From positions 20,373,145-20,437,144 of the forward strand of contig NC_080052.1 in assembly GCF_026212465.1 (NCBI RefSeq): DNA of 64,000 bases. Reading direction: 5' to 3'. A program made the translations under genes and the position numbers. Shown here piece after piece: positions 1 through 11,833 of this stretch. Each line of letters begins with the position of its first letter. Position 1 is the stretch's first letter. Source of the stretch: Amaranthus tricolor (lineage: Eukaryota > Streptophyta > Magnoliopsida > Caryophyllales > Amaranthaceae). The notes beneath the pieces are model-generated. The model worked only from the letters and a program-made list of their open reading frames with translations. It did no database searches and was not told where the DNA came from.

Positions 1-308
1 ATGCATGAATATAATGCATTTATTTGTTGAATGTGCACATGAAGTGAGAAAAGCTGTATGAATTCTGATCTTTTTTTTATGCTCTTTGAGTTCTCGGGGA
101 CTCTTTTTAGTTTGATTAATGGTGGGCATTTTATCATTTCTGATTGTTTTAGAGCAATTTTCAATTTTATTGGTGGGCAGGTTTTCAATTGCCAACTACT
201 TTTTCGATGTTTTTTTAATTCAAAACATAGTTTTTTTTTTTTTTAGAAAATAAACTAAATAAATAGTCTGCATAAGTTGAAGTGGTCGTATTGTGACTGT
301 TTATGTAG
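1..308 (+). other. Intron of the VIN3-like gene (partial)
   Basis: AT-rich DNA with T-runs ending in the acceptor AG at 307-308. The family exon pattern implies intron here. No other coding signal is visible. Confidence 0.5.
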
Positions 309-607
309 TTGTTGGAGAAAACAATTATTGATCGCGAAGGACACCAGACGGGTAGACATCCTATGTTATCGTATATTCATTAGCAAGAAGCTGCTGGCTG
401 GAACAAAGAAATACCAGAAGCCGTCTGATGCTGTTGACGATGCCATTAAACTCCTTGAAGAAGAAGTAGGTACACTAACCGGTGTTCCTGTCAAGTACGG
501 TAGAGGCATTGTTAACAGATTATCATCAGGTCAAGAAGTTCAGAGACTCTGTACCTATGCCGTGGAGCTCTATGAGTCGATGCATCATCAAACACCATCC
601 CACCCAG
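309..607 (+). CDS. VIN3-like (VEL/VIL) protein, internal exon
   Basis: This exon encodes the conserved segment after the PHD finger of VIN3-like proteins (CWRKQLLIAKDTRRVD, then a stretch ending GRGIVNRLSSGQEVQRLC). These proteins act with PRC2 in Polycomb silencing in the nucleus, for example at FLC. The acceptor is the AG at 307-308 and the first T completes a codon split by the upstream intron. The donor is the GT at 608-609 after CACCCAG. The PHD-finger exon must lie left of the window. The reading frame runs open to 660, but the family match ends near the donor. Family call is firm; which paralogue it is cannot be told. Confidence 0.8.
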
Positions 608-1111
608 GTAGAGTTCGATTTGCTTTCCTGTATTTTTTTAACAAGCATTTAAGTAAATAACCACCCTTTTCTGGTTTATTTTATTTAAATATTTCACTTA
701 GAATTGTAAATTTCCTAGAAAAATAAAATCCCTTTTGTTCATAGGAATATACAATTACAAGGCAATTTAAAATTTTCACGCATATGGGAATTTAATTATC
801 AAGAAACCCCTTTGTCATTTCCGATTCCCATTTTACTTGGTAAATTTCATTGAGTTAGAAATTCCCGTGGGAATTTATTTTTTTTGTTGACCAAACTAGT
901 TCTAATGCGATCGTTTTCTTCACATCCTCCTTGGTGTTGGTTTTACAAGTAACCTTCTTCCTCCCCAATAACCCTAACAATGCGGATTTAAGGAATTCCT
1001 TAAATAACCATGCGGAGACTATATCTTCCCTGATGTGAAGTTTGATTTGTAATTCCTTTGAACTCATTGGAGATCTCAGTTTCGATTTTTGGAGTATTGA
1101 TTTCATATTAG

Positions 1112-1999
1112 GCACTGATGTCTTTGAAACATGTCGCAGCTTCAAGAACGATAGCTCCAAGTATTATCGGAGTTGAACCCGTTAATGCAACATCAACTGC
1201 CAACATATTTAGCGATATCATGAATTCTTCGACATTGGAAAGTATTCATAGCCCAGCGACCAACTGCAGCACTCTTTCTAATCCATCGTCTGTGGAAGAC
1301 GAAACAAACAATATTGCACCCTGCAGTGAGTTAAATGTGAACAAAGCCGATCTTTGCTTTAATGATCCAACCCATTGTGCATCTGATGAAGAGAATGCAA
1401 CAGGGAAATTTACTTCTTCTGATCAATCTGATGCTACGAAAGCTGACCTCAATCAGTCGTTGGATGGTCAATCAGGTGACGGAATGAACACCGACAATGA
1501 ATCAAACGACCAGCCTGAGAAGAGCAATACACCTTGTGTTGGGATTGAAACAAGCCTACCGATTACTCCTGGTAAGCAAGAAAGCTCAAAAGATGGTACC
1601 ATGAAAAAGAGCCCTACAAAGTCTCATCGCAAGGCTCAAAATGGCGGGATGGAGGAGGCAAATTGTAGACGTTCATTAAAGAAAAGAATCTCGGAGAAAG
1701 AAAACGAGGAATGTGATGGAGACTGTCCTTCGGACAGTGACTTGGAGTACTACGTAAAGGTAATTCGCTGGCTTGAACACGAGGGTTACATTGAGAAAAG
1801 CTTTCGGCAGAAGTTTTTGACTTGGTACAGCATTAGGGCAACTCCACAGGAAAGTAGAATTGTTAAGGTGTTTGTTGAGACTTTCATTGATGATCCTGCA
1901 TCCCTCTCGGAGCAGCTTCACGATACTTTCGAAGAAATCATCTCGAGCAAGAGGTTATCAGTTGTTCCACCGGGCTTCTGCTTGAAGCTTTGGCATTAA
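1112..1999 (+). CDS. VIN3-like protein, C-terminal exon with VEL domain
   Basis: The open frame runs from an acceptor-like AG at 1110-1111 (first ATG at 1118) to a TAA at 1997-1999. About 190 residues of low-complexity acidic/serine-rich linker with a basic patch (SHRKAQ, RRSLKKR) precede the VEL domain. The VEL domain is marked by YYVKVIRWLEHEGYIEKSF, KFLTWYSIRATPQE and FVETFIDDPASLSEQL, and ends in the family-typical GFCLKLWH. VEL domains mediate homo- and hetero-polymerisation of VIN3, VRN5 and VEL1. I find no FNIII-domain exon between 608 and 1111. Joining the exon ending at 607 straight to 1112 gives the wrong phase and a stop after about 20 codons. So the locus is either a damaged copy or has an exon I cannot recognise. 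Confidence 0.8.
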   Translation, partial: ALMSLKHVAASRTIAPSIIGVEPVNATSTANIFSDIMNSSTLESIHSPATNCSTLSNPSSVEDETNNIAPCSELNVNKADLCFNDPTHCASDEENATGKFTSSDQSDATKADLNQSLDGQSGDGMNTDNESNDQPEKSNTPCVGIETSLPITPGKQESSKDGTMKKSPTKSHRKAQNGGMEEANCRRSLKKRISEKENEECDGDCPSDSDLEYYVKVIRWLEHEGYIEKSFRQKFLTWYSIRATPQESRIVKVFVETFIDDPASLSEQLHDTFEEIISSKRLSVVPPGFCLKLWH

Positions 2000-2175
2000 C
2001 CTGGACTGAAAGGTCTCATACCCATTGTTTTAGACCTTGAGCCCAAACCGAAGGTCTCGGTCAATCTAATTATTTTCACCTCTAGGGACTAGGAGCATAG
2101 TAGTAGTCTGATTTTCTATACCTACCTCATATTATTGTCATTATTAACAGGAATTCTTCCATTGATAACTTTTCA
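2000..2175. other. 3' flank of the VIN3-like gene
   Basis: Immediate downstream flank of the VEL exon, presumably 3' UTR. No clear polyadenylation signal was fixed and no other feature is seen. Confidence 0.3.
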
Positions 2176-2874
2176 GAGGCTGTTTGGTAAGACTTGTTTT
2201 TAGAAAGGTAAGGGATTCAAAATAACAAATATTCTTACATGTTGTTTGTTTTGATTATGTAGGTATCAATTACCCTTGAGAGTAATAAATACCCCTATTT
2301 TGTTACTACAGCAATATGTGGGGAAACAATTATCTTCCGTTACCCTATTTTCTTATGTACCAACTTTAGTCACCCTTTAAAAAACTAAACCAACTTTCAG
2401 CCCTCAACCACCACTTAACGATCTACATATCCCATCGTCACCACAAACCTCTACATCATATAATTTGAACTACACTTCTCATTCCACCATCTTAATGGTA
2501 AAAAGCTCCAATTATATATTGTTATTTCAAACATTGTTTTAATTAATAATTGTTGAAAAGATAAATTAAAGTAAAAGATTACCAAAATTTGAGGAGAGAG
2601 AAAGCTTTGAAATTGGTATGTTTATGGTTTGTGGAGAGAGAAAGCTCTGAAATTGGTACATATAGGGCTTAAGAAGAGATAAAAAATGGAGGTATGGTTC
2701 TTTTAGGACTTCTTGATGCAAGCTGGTGAGTCTCTAATATATAATAATTGATTCTTTTATATTATGCAAGTGTAAGCAAACAGATTATTAAAATAACATT
2801 TATTGTATCCATTTGACCATCTTTTTCCTTACCATTTCCTTTTCATTCCAATCATTATACCAAACAACCCCTTT
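2176..2874. repeat. Putative MITE with GGCTGTTTGGT-type inverted ends
   Basis: The left end reads gaggctgtttggt and the right end reads accaaacaacccc, which are imperfect inverted complements about 0.7 kb apart. The interior is AT-rich and non-coding. End sequences of this kind occur in plant hAT- and Harbinger-derived MITEs. I could not settle a target-site duplication, so the class is uncertain. Confidence 0.4.
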
Positions 2875-3161
2875 TAACAATTCTCTCATTTATAATTATA
2901 ATTATGATCAATTTCGTTGATTTGTATGAAATCCCTTTTAGAATGTTGCAACTTGACAAAATGACTCGAGATATGCCAACCTTTTATACATGAAAAATAG
3001 GTCAACTGACCCATAAACTTAAACTTGGTAGAGAACATCTTTATTGTTTTGGATCTTATTATAATACTCCTATTTAGGAATTAACTGAATTATTACTATT
3101 TTAGTAAGAATTTGTGAGTTCTTCTCATAATGAATACTAAAGATGACAGACAGGTAAATTT

Positions 3162-3521
<360 letters not shown>

Positions 3522-3781
3522 TGTAGGAAAATTTAGATGGTAAAATAGTGAATGGATTTATTTGGAGAGGAAGATGAATGAATATGTAGAATGGATGTTG
3601 TTCTTCATTGCACAAAAAATTGATTACATTAATGGGTATTTATAGTGCAAGTTTTAAATCTTTTAATTACTTTTCTAGGATCTTCCATTATATTATCTTA
3701 GATATTTTTATTTTTTAATTCTTTAGTTTAGATATTTTTATATTTAATTAAAATCCTAGATTTTTCTAGATTATTTTAACA
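3522..3781 (-). repeat. 3' LTR of copia element 1
   Basis: 260 bp with TG/CA ends (on the plus strand tgtaggaaaat to ttattttaaca). It is next to the polypurine tract and carries one side of the aatat duplication. Confidence 0.9.
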
Positions 3782-3787
3782 CTCCCC

Positions 3788-6609
3788 CTAATCTGAAAAT
3801 TCTTGAACTCTAAGTCGTCTTCTAAAATCGATAAATCTATCAGTTGATATGGGTTTTGTGAAAATGTCTGCGAGCTGCTCCCCCATCTTGCAGAATTGTA
3901 GTTCGATCTCTTTCTTATCTACTAACTCACGAATGTAGTGATGTCGTATCTCGATGTGCTTTGATCTGATATGAAACACTGGATTCTTCGTCATTGCTAT
4001 TGTTGACATGTTGTCGCAGAACATTGTAGTTGGTGTCTCTTGCTTATGTTGTAGATCGATTAATACCCTTCTCAGCCAGACTGCTTCACGTGCTGCACTT
4101 GTTGCTGCAATGTACTCTGCTTCTGCTGATGATAAAGCTACTGTCGCCTGTTTTTTTGATGACCATGAGACCACCTTGTTTCCAAGCTGAAATACGTACC
4201 CGCTTGTACTTTTTCTATCATCCACGCTTCCAGCCCAGTCGCTATCGGTGTATCCTGTGAGCTTGAAAAATTTTTCAGTTTCGTACATGATCCCATAGCT
4301 TTTTGTTCCCTTAATGTATCTGAGAATCCTCTTTGCTGCTGTTAGATGATCCTTGCTCGGTTCACTCATGAACCTGGATACGATGCTGACAGCGTTGACT
4401 ATATCTGGTCTTGTATGTGTGAGATAGATAAGAGAGCCGACCAAGCTTCGATACATTGCTCCGTCGACTTTTGTTTTGCCATCGTACTTTGATAACTTAT
4501 CATTGATTGCCATTGGTGTAGCCAGCGGTTTACATTCACCCATGTTGAATTTCTTGAGAAGGTCTTCTGCATATTTCTCTTGTGATAGAAATATTCTTCC
4601 TGGGCTTTGTTTGATTTGTATGCCAAGGAAGTATTTCATTGTACCAAGGTCTGTCATCTCGTACTCCTTCATCATAGCCTTTTTAAATTCTTCAATCATC
4701 GTTGGGTGTGTGCATGTATAGATTAGATCATCCACGTATAGGCATAAAATGAGAAAGTTGTTACCTTGTGTCTTGATGTATAGTGAAGGTTCACTCGGAC
4801 TCTTGATGAAACCATGCTGGAGAAGATAATTGTCGATGTTGCTGTTCCACGCTCGGGGTGCTTGTTTGAGTCCGTACAGAGCTTTTCGAAGGCGGTATAC
4901 TTTGTCTTCTTGGCCTTTGATGACGTATCCCTGCGGTTGCTCGACGTACACTTCTTCTTCAAGTTCTCCATTTAGAAATGCTGATTTGACATCGAGCTGA
5001 AAGACTGGTAGCTGATGCTGTGCTGCTAATGCCAGGACTGTTCTGATTGTCTCCATGCGGACAACTGGTGCATATGTTTCGTTGAAGTCGATTCCTGGTT
5101 GTTGCGCATATCCCTTTGCTACGAGCCTTGCTCTGTACTTGTTGATGGAGCCATCATCATTATGTTTCACCTTGTAGACCCACTTGAGTCCGATGACTTC
5201 CTTGTCTTGTGGTTTGTCTACAAGTTTCCATGTGTGATTCTTCTCGATCATTTTGATTTTTTCGTTCATAGCCTCAATCCATGTTTCTTCTTGTGCTGCT
5301 TCTTGAAATGTTTGTGGCTCACTAGAGAAGAGAGCCATCATTGCTTGGTCACAATGGTAATCTTGTAAACATGATGGCGGTTGCCGATCTCGTGTTGATC
5401 TTCAGGCTTCTTGATGTTGAGGAGTTGAACGTGATGTTTGGCTTCTTGAGCTTGGAAATGATCTTGTACTTTCAGGTATACTTGGACTCGTAGATGATGG
5501 GTTTGTTGGTTGGTCTGCTTCGTCTTCTTCACTTGGATCTCTTAGGAGAGTATCTCCTTCGCGAGCTTCAGTTTCTTTTTCTTTCCACGTCCATTCGACT
5601 GCTTCGTCGAAAATTACATCTCTAGAGATGATTAATTGTTTAGATTCAGGCTTGTAAAGGCGATATCCTTTTGTTTCGTGACTGTATCCAATGAATATGC
5701 ATTTTTCTCCCTTCTCATCGAGCTTTTCCCGATTCTCCTTCGGGATGTGGGCATAAGCTACGCATCCGAACACTTTGAGGTGTTCTACTCTTGGCTTTCT
5801 CTTGTGCCAGGCTTCATATGGCATTAAATCCTTAACTGCCTTTGTTGGAGATCTATTGAGGATATATACTGCCGTGTGAACAGCTTCGGCCCAGTATCTT
5901 TTGGGTAGATGTTTACTCTGCATCATGCTGCGGGCCATCTCTGCTATAGTGTGGTTTTTCCTTTCTGCGACACCATTTTGTTGAGGTGTACGCCTTGCTG
6001 TAAGTTCTCTTTTAATTCCATGCTTCTTACAGAAACTGTTGAATTCGTTGCTTGTAAATTCTCCGCCACGATCCGTTCTAAGAATCTTAAGAGAATGCCC
6101 ACTTTGATTTTCTGTGAGGGTTTTGAATTGCATGAAGTGGGAAAAAGCTTCTGATTTTTTCTCCAGGAAATATACCCACATCATGCGGGAGTAGTCATCT
6201 ACGAACAAAAGAAAATATCTTTTTCGCCAAGAGACGGATTCTTGGTAGGACCCCAGATATCTGCATGGACAAGCTCTAGAGGAGCCTTGGCCCTCCAAGG
6301 TGCGGTAGGAAATGGCAATCTGTGCATCTTTCCATATATACAGCCTTCACAAATTTTTCTTTCATTTTTTATTGATGGCAGTCCAATTACCATTTCTTTT
6401 TGTTTTAATAGTTTTAGACTGTTAAAATTTAGATGCCCGAATCTCAAATGCCATAAGGTGGATTCATCATTTATTGAGCTTAAAGCCAATTTTTCTTCAA
6501 ATGGCAATTTTAATGGGAATATTTTGTTAGAAGCCATTTCAACCGTTGTTATTATCTGACCCTTATTTTTATCATAGATTTGACATTTGTTATTGTCAAA
6601 TTTAACCAT
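3788..6609 (-). pseudogene. copia pol: integrase, reverse transcriptase, RNase H (element 1)
   Basis: Reading right to left, a GAG-pre-integrase zinc finger ([24 protein letters not shown]) runs into the integrase core ([29 protein letters not shown]). Next come RT (LDVKSAFLNGELEEEVYVEQ, LCLYVDDLIYT) and RNase H (GYTDSDWAGSVDDRKSTSGY, ALSSAEAEYIA, KHIEIRHHYIRE), and the frame closes about 8 bp from the LTR. 3788-5341 is an uninterrupted 517-codon frame. One TGA at 5402-5404 separates it from the integrase frame 5402-6298. A one-base deletion near 6250 breaks integrase in two. Family and order are clear; no full polyprotein could be made. Confidence 0.93.
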
Positions 6610-6693
6610 ATATCCTTTTTTAATTAATTGGCCTACACTTAATAAATTTTGTGCAAGTCTGGGAACATAAAAAACTTCATGAATTAATTTTGA

Positions 6694-7856
6694 TCAGCCA
6701 TTTTTTGTTTTAACGGCGATTGTTCCTTTTCCGGCGACATCTTCTTTTTTACCGTCGCCAAGTGTGATGTGTGTTTTAACATTTTCGTCAAGAGTGACAA
6801 AATAATTTTTATTGCCAGTCATGTGGTTTGAACAACCACTATCAATATACCATATGTCACTTACTTTTTCTTGTGCATTTAATCCAGTGTAAAATATTTG
6901 CTCTCCGGAATTATTATTTTCGGAATAGTTTGCTTCTTTTTGTCGAACCAACAATCTTTTTCGAGGTGAGTGTGTTTTTTACATCTCTTACATTTATACC
7001 GACAATCATTAGTATTGTGGTTAGTTTTCTTACATAATTTACAATAAAGGTCAGTTTGATTATTTAATCGATTACTTTGATTTTTAAAATTTCCTCTCCC
7101 TTTGCTACAATTAGTTGATGTTTGTCCTTTTTCATAATTTTTACAATGACTATTTTTATTTCCACTATTAGAAAATTTTAATTTAGCTTGAAAAACTTGT
7201 TCTAGTGGTTCTTCGTTAAATCTTTTTAATCTATCTTCATGTGCAAGTAGTGATCCCATTAGTTCGGGTATACTTAATTAAGATAAATTTTTCTTCTTAA
7301 CTTCTTCTATTGTTGTGGCAATAATGTTATATTTTTGTGAAAGACTCCTTAATATTTTTCGAATCACATTTTCATCTTCTATTTTACCACCATTTGATCT
7401 TATTTGATAAACTATATTAGTGACTCAGTCAAAAAATGAATGTATTGTTTCATTTTCTGCCATTAATAAATTATCAAATACTCTCCATAATGATTGGAGT
7501 TTAAAAAGAATTACCTCTTCGGAACCTCTGTATTTTGTCTCCAGGATCCTCCAAGCCTCTGTAGCTGTTTTTGCAGGCATGATCGTTGTAAGTATTGCCT
7601 CATCGACTCCACGATATAATAGAGATAGGGCATAGTTATCCCTTATCCTATTTTGTTTATATTGTTTTATTTTTGTTTCATCCCAAGATGACTCTTTAGT
7701 GTCATCTTTGGGTGGTTGCTCGTAACCTTCTTGTACTAATTCCCATAAATCTTGGGAGATAAATATTGACCTCATTTGCATAGCCCATTGTTCATATTTT
7801 TCTCCTTTAAATTTGGGAACCCAATTAACTTGGGGGTAATTAATGGTTGAGGTCAT
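6694..7856 (-). pseudogene. copia gag and start of protease (element 1)
   Basis: Gag begins at 7856 (MTSTINYPQVNWVPKFKG), about 100 bp inside the 5' LTR. It continues after a frame break as 6879-7259 with two CCHC-like knuckles (CKLCKKTNHNTNDC and CKRCKKHTHLEKDC). A one-base shift leads to the protease segment [13 protein letters not shown] (DSG active site) in 6694-6954. That segment ends at a TGA where the related element 4 reads on. Confidence 0.88.
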
Positions 7857-7943
7857 TTTTTTATTTTATGGTTAGAGGTTTATTTTATTGTGGAGTACGT
7901 TGGTTAATGTGTTTAGGTTGTTTGGAGGTCTTGGTTTTAATTA

Positions 7944-7956
7944 GCTCTTGATACCA
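7944..7956 (-). other. Primer binding site of copia element 1
   Basis: On the minus strand tggtatcaagagc lies two bases inside the 5' LTR. It matches the 3' end of plant initiator tRNA-Met (tggtatcagagc) apart from one extra A. Confidence 0.75.
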
Positions 7957-7958
7957 AA

Positions 7959-8463
7959 TGTAGGAAAATTTAGATGGTAAATAGTGAATGAATTTATTTG
8001 GAGAGGAAGATGAGTGAAGATGTAGAATGGATGTTGTTCTTCATTGCACAAAAAATTGATTACCTCAATGGGTATTTATAGTGTAAGTTTACTAAAATAT
8101 CTTAGATATTTTTAATTTTTTAATTACTTTTCTAGGATCTTCCATTATATTATCTTAGATATTTTTATTTTTTAATTCTTTAGTTTAGATATTTTAGATG
8201 GTAAAATAGTGAATGAATTTATTTGGAGAGGAAGATGAGTGAATATGTAGAATGAATGTTGTTCTTTATTGCACAAAAAATTGGTTACATCAATGGGTAT
8301 TTATAGTGCAAGTTTACTAAAATATCTTAGATATTTTAAATTTTTTAATTACTTTTCTAGGATCTTCCATTATATTATCTTAGATATTTTTATTTTTTAA
8401 TTCTTTAGTTTAGATATTTTTATATTTAATTAAAATCCTAGATTTTTCTAGATTATTTTAACA
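7959..8463 (-). repeat. 5' LTR of copia element 1, with internal tandem duplication
   Basis: 505 bp against 260 bp for the 3' LTR. Most of the excess is a tandem duplication with a 224-bp offset: agatggtaaa recurs at 7972 and at 8196, and the two copies run in parallel. The outer end (ttattttaaca) and the aatat duplication are intact. Confidence 0.88.
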
Positions 8464-8631
8464 AATATTGTATCAGAGTCGAAGCTAGTTCCTGCATGAT
8501 GTGGCTCACATGTGAGGGGTAGTGTTAGATATACTTCACATGTGTGACAAGATCCCACATTGATAAATTAGTAGGTTGTGAACTTGCATATGTATTGAGT
8601 GGGCTAATCCTCCTACTATCACAGCCTAATA
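8464..8631 (+). repeat. Internal region and right terminal repeat of the TRIM-like element
   Basis: After the aatat duplication comes tgtatcagagtc, close to the tRNA-Met primer site, then about 40 bp of internal sequence. A purine tract (tgaggggtag) directly precedes a second terminal repeat starting tgttagatatacttcac at 8523. The order terminal repeat, primer site, very short interior, purine tract, terminal repeat is that of a terminal-repeat retrotransposon in miniature. Copia element 1 sits inside it. Confidence 0.5.
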
Positions 8632-10769
8632 AAATTATATGGGTCTTACACCGCATTCATTATAGTAGTGGCGGGTATGATTATAAATTTGGTGGGGTGA
8701 ATATGAATATGAAAAGTTCTAATCACCATGGGTAGTGAGTATGTGGTGGGTATGAGGTCTTAGTGTCCTATATTTACTTGCTCCACCTCAAACACGCCTG
8801 CCCAATATCTACAAGATACTAATCTACATTGATTTCGTATATTTTTGTTAAAAATTATTGACAAAAAAATTTAGGAAATTAAATAAAATTTAGGAAGACA
8901 ATTAAATTTATAAAAATTGCGATTTTATGAAGCATATAGTGCGAACTTGGAGTGAATGTGAAGTGGGTATATCCAATTGGCCATATTGAATGGGAATGAG
9001 TTAAATGCATACCCAGGTGATTAGGCGTTATCCATTATAAATATTGAGTGATTGGTAGATAGTGAGCATAAAACATTAATAGAGTATAAATATGAAGGAC
9101 GTACCGCAGCCGTCCTCCTAGTTCCCCATCCCTAATAAATACTTCAAAGGTGCTCCATTTTGCATATAAGGGACGGAGAAAATCTAAGAAAATATTCAAT
9201 CTGATGGACTTCTTCGATCCTCAGGAAAATATCTTATCCTTAGACACATCCCATCCTTGTCGCATTTTTTAGACTTTAGTTATATATTTACGGTCAATTA
9301 ACTTTTGCCACAACACACAATTACATCTATTAAAAATTAAGAAAATTATAAAGTCAAAAGACATTAAAAATTGCTTTGATGCAAAGAAATACTTCTTCTG
9401 TTTTCTTATATTTGTTATTGCTAGTGACATTTTCTTTACTGTAAATTTTACCATCAATAACAAGTATTTGAGAATAGAGGAAGCATATGAATAATATTTT
9501 TAGAATATGATGAAAAAATTGCTCAGAATAAAAATGCAAATTATAAAGAGGATGGAAATATAAATCGCAACATTTTTATGGGGAAAGAGGGATTCATTAT
9601 GAGGATCTTTTTTGAGCTAAAAGACTCTTTGTCTGTATTCTTCTTTATAGGTATGGGTTGCCATCTTTTTTTACTCTTTAGACCCTGATCATAGTTCATA
9701 TGGACCGGATACAATAAATATAATGATGAAGATGATTATGGAAAGAGGGAGTACCAATTAAGAAAGGTCTAATTGTTTTAGTCTTTTAATAGGATTAAAA
9801 ACACTTGTGTTCCACACTTCCACTAGGAGAATTTTACTTTAGTGTTTAATGGCACATGGTAATAAAAATGATTATTTTAATTTTAATAATTATATGTTAT
9901 TTTTATGGTAGTATAATTTTCAACCTGATGATAAATTGAGAATTTTTTTTGAGAGAAAATAATGATGATTTGAAAAAGATTGATGACAAACTTTATCATA
10001 ATTGTTCTAGCCAAATTACATCAAAATTTCATTATTATTTTTGCCCTCTATTTTTATAATCAAACTAGCCACATGTTTATCGGTTGTTGAGATATTGATA
10101 CCTTCTAACAATTAGGACGTCGAGATTTTGATGTGTTTTCTTCCTAGTAGGAATTATATGGTATTGGTGAGCATGTACACTACAACTGGATAAAGCATAA
10201 GATGAATGTTGTCTTAGAAATTTCCAAGCAAAAGAATTATCTACTACTGGTTGAATATTTGGATGATTGATTTGTCGTGTGGGGTGATATTTATAAGATC
10301 ACGAGTCTATTTCTTGATAACATTATATTGTAAGCAGGAAACAATTAAGTCTCTGCTGTGTTTTGAGGCGAGTTGCTATTGAGGTATTGACTAACTTAAC
10401 TCGAGAGACATAGCCTTAGAGCTATAGAGTATACTCTCAACTAGCATTTAGCGTGCACGAAGGTATAGGATTTAATTTTCAAATTCATATGTGTTATTCT
10501 CTTCATCTTGATTATGAAAGCATGTTTTAAATTCAAAATAACTTTTTATGTGGATTAAATATACTCGTTCAACTTTTTGTGGTTCACACTTTTTTGTTTT
10601 GATTTTAAATTTTAGGTGGTTTATTAAAATTTTCAGACTATGGAAATTGATTAAATCAAGAGAATCAATTAAAAAAAATCTAAACCTTTATTTGTTGGTA
10701 GTAATTTTGGTCTAAGCATTTTTAGTTCACTTTGTGTGATTTGGGATGTAGTAAGCCATTAGTTATTTC
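8632..10769. other. Intergenic, no gene seen
   Basis: AT-rich non-coding DNA. Only short shadow ORFs of under 70 codons occur and no family motif was recognised. Confidence 0.5.
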
Positions 10770-10905
10770 ACAAATTCTTGTATGAGACAGTCTCACCGTG
10801 AGACATGCCTCAGGCTTGAGTTAAATAGCCCAATGATAGAATCTTTTAGCTTACAGGCTTCTTATTTTGAGGTTGTCTCACCGTGAGACGATCCATACAA
10901 GACGG
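10770..10905. repeat. Fold-back repeat, tctcaccgtgaga family
   Basis: The left arm (cttgtatgagac then gtctcaccgtgagac) faces an inverted right arm (gtctcaccgtgagac, gatccatacaag) about 100 bp away. Related copies lie at 33668, 44764-45345 and 61143. Confidence 0.7.
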
Positions 10906-11094
10906 GCTGTAGTAACTTTATTATATCTTATAGTTATTTATGATATTATTTATGAGAATTATTCGTGGATTTATTGAATAAAGTTTTTAATTGTCTGTAT
11001 TTTGAGTGGTGATTACTAGTTTTGGATGATCAGATTCTTTGTACTCAGTAGCATCTTAGCCTCATTGGTGAATTATTAAGCGGGGTGTTACACT

Positions 11095-11299
11095 TGTAGG
11101 AATATGTGTATATATTTTATTTTATTCTTCAGTTATTTTATTACTTTAGTTAGCATGTAGTATTAAGGTAATATTCTTATTTCTTAGTTTATTTGTTTTC
11201 CTAGTTATCTCCTAACAGTTGTATAAATTGGAGTTGTAATGGTCATTAAAGGTAATACAAACACAGTACCTAGCTTATTTCCGCTTATTCTTTTTTTCA
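11095..11299 (+). repeat. 5' LTR of copia element 2
   Basis: 205 bp, tgtaggaatatg to ttttttca, followed immediately by the primer binding site. Confidence 0.9.
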
Positions 11300-11311
11300 T
11301 GGTATCAAAGC
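11300..11311 (+). other. Primer binding site of copia element 2
   Basis: tggtatcaaagc matches plant initiator tRNA-Met apart from one base and directly abuts the LTR. Confidence 0.8.
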
Positions 11312-11424
11312 CGTAAGTTGTTTCCCGGGACCGGCAACACTTTTTCGGTCATCATCATCTACCTTAATAATCTTACCTACAAATCACAATAGTTGAAACT
11401 AACTCAAAACAGAAACTTGTAACC

Positions 11425-11833
11425 ATGGCACAGATGGAACATATGTTCAAGATGTTCCAATAGATGCAAAAACCAAACACAACCCCTGAATCTTCATCAC
11501 CAGATTTAAAAGTAGCAGAAAAATTAAACTATCAGAATTACACTACTTGGTGTAAATTGATGCAGATTGCTCTAAGGGACGTCTCAACCACATCACAGAT
11601 GCCCCACTAAGCCCTTCTGACCCCACATATCAATCCTATAAACAAAGGGACTCAATAGTTCTACCTAGATCATATCAAATATTGACACCGAACTCATTAA
11701 TCAATTCCTCGACTATACTGTAGCACGAGATTTATGGAAAGGAATCAAAGTCTTATTGTGCAGTGATAAGGATGAACTGCAAACCTTTGGTTTGAGGTCT
11801 AAAGCTATTTCCCTCAAACAAAATCAAGAACCT
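11425..11833 (+). pseudogene. copia gag fragment (element 2)
   Basis: It starts at an ATG about 125 bp past the LTR (MAQMEHMFKMFQ, then an early TAG) and shows the copia gag pattern (KLNYQNYTTWCKLMQ). There are several stops. It ends abruptly at 11833, where the LTR-like insertion begins. Confidence 0.7.

Larger units (their letters stand above)
3522..8463 (-). mobile_element. Ty1/copia LTR retrotransposon, element 1
   Basis: A complete element on the minus strand: 3' LTR 3522-3781, polypurine tract beside 3782-3788, pol, gag, PBS 7944-7956, 5' LTR 7959-8463. It is flanked by a perfect 5-bp target duplication, aatat (3517-3521 and 8464-8468). Protein order is gag, protease, integrase, RT, RNase H, which is copia order. 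It is inactive: there are in-frame stops near 6694 and at 5402-5404, and frameshifts near 6250, near 6950 and in gag between 7260 and 7425. It belongs to the same family as element 4 (similar gag, integrase and LTR start). Confidence 0.95.

Noticed and set aside
4008..6559. Plus-strand ORFs over the element 1 pol region
   Set aside because: They are shadows of the minus-strand copia pol, with no domain of their own.
8464..8480. tRNA gene fragment (tgtatcagagtc)
   Set aside because: Only a primer-site-length match to the tRNA-Met 3' end; no cloverleaf around it.
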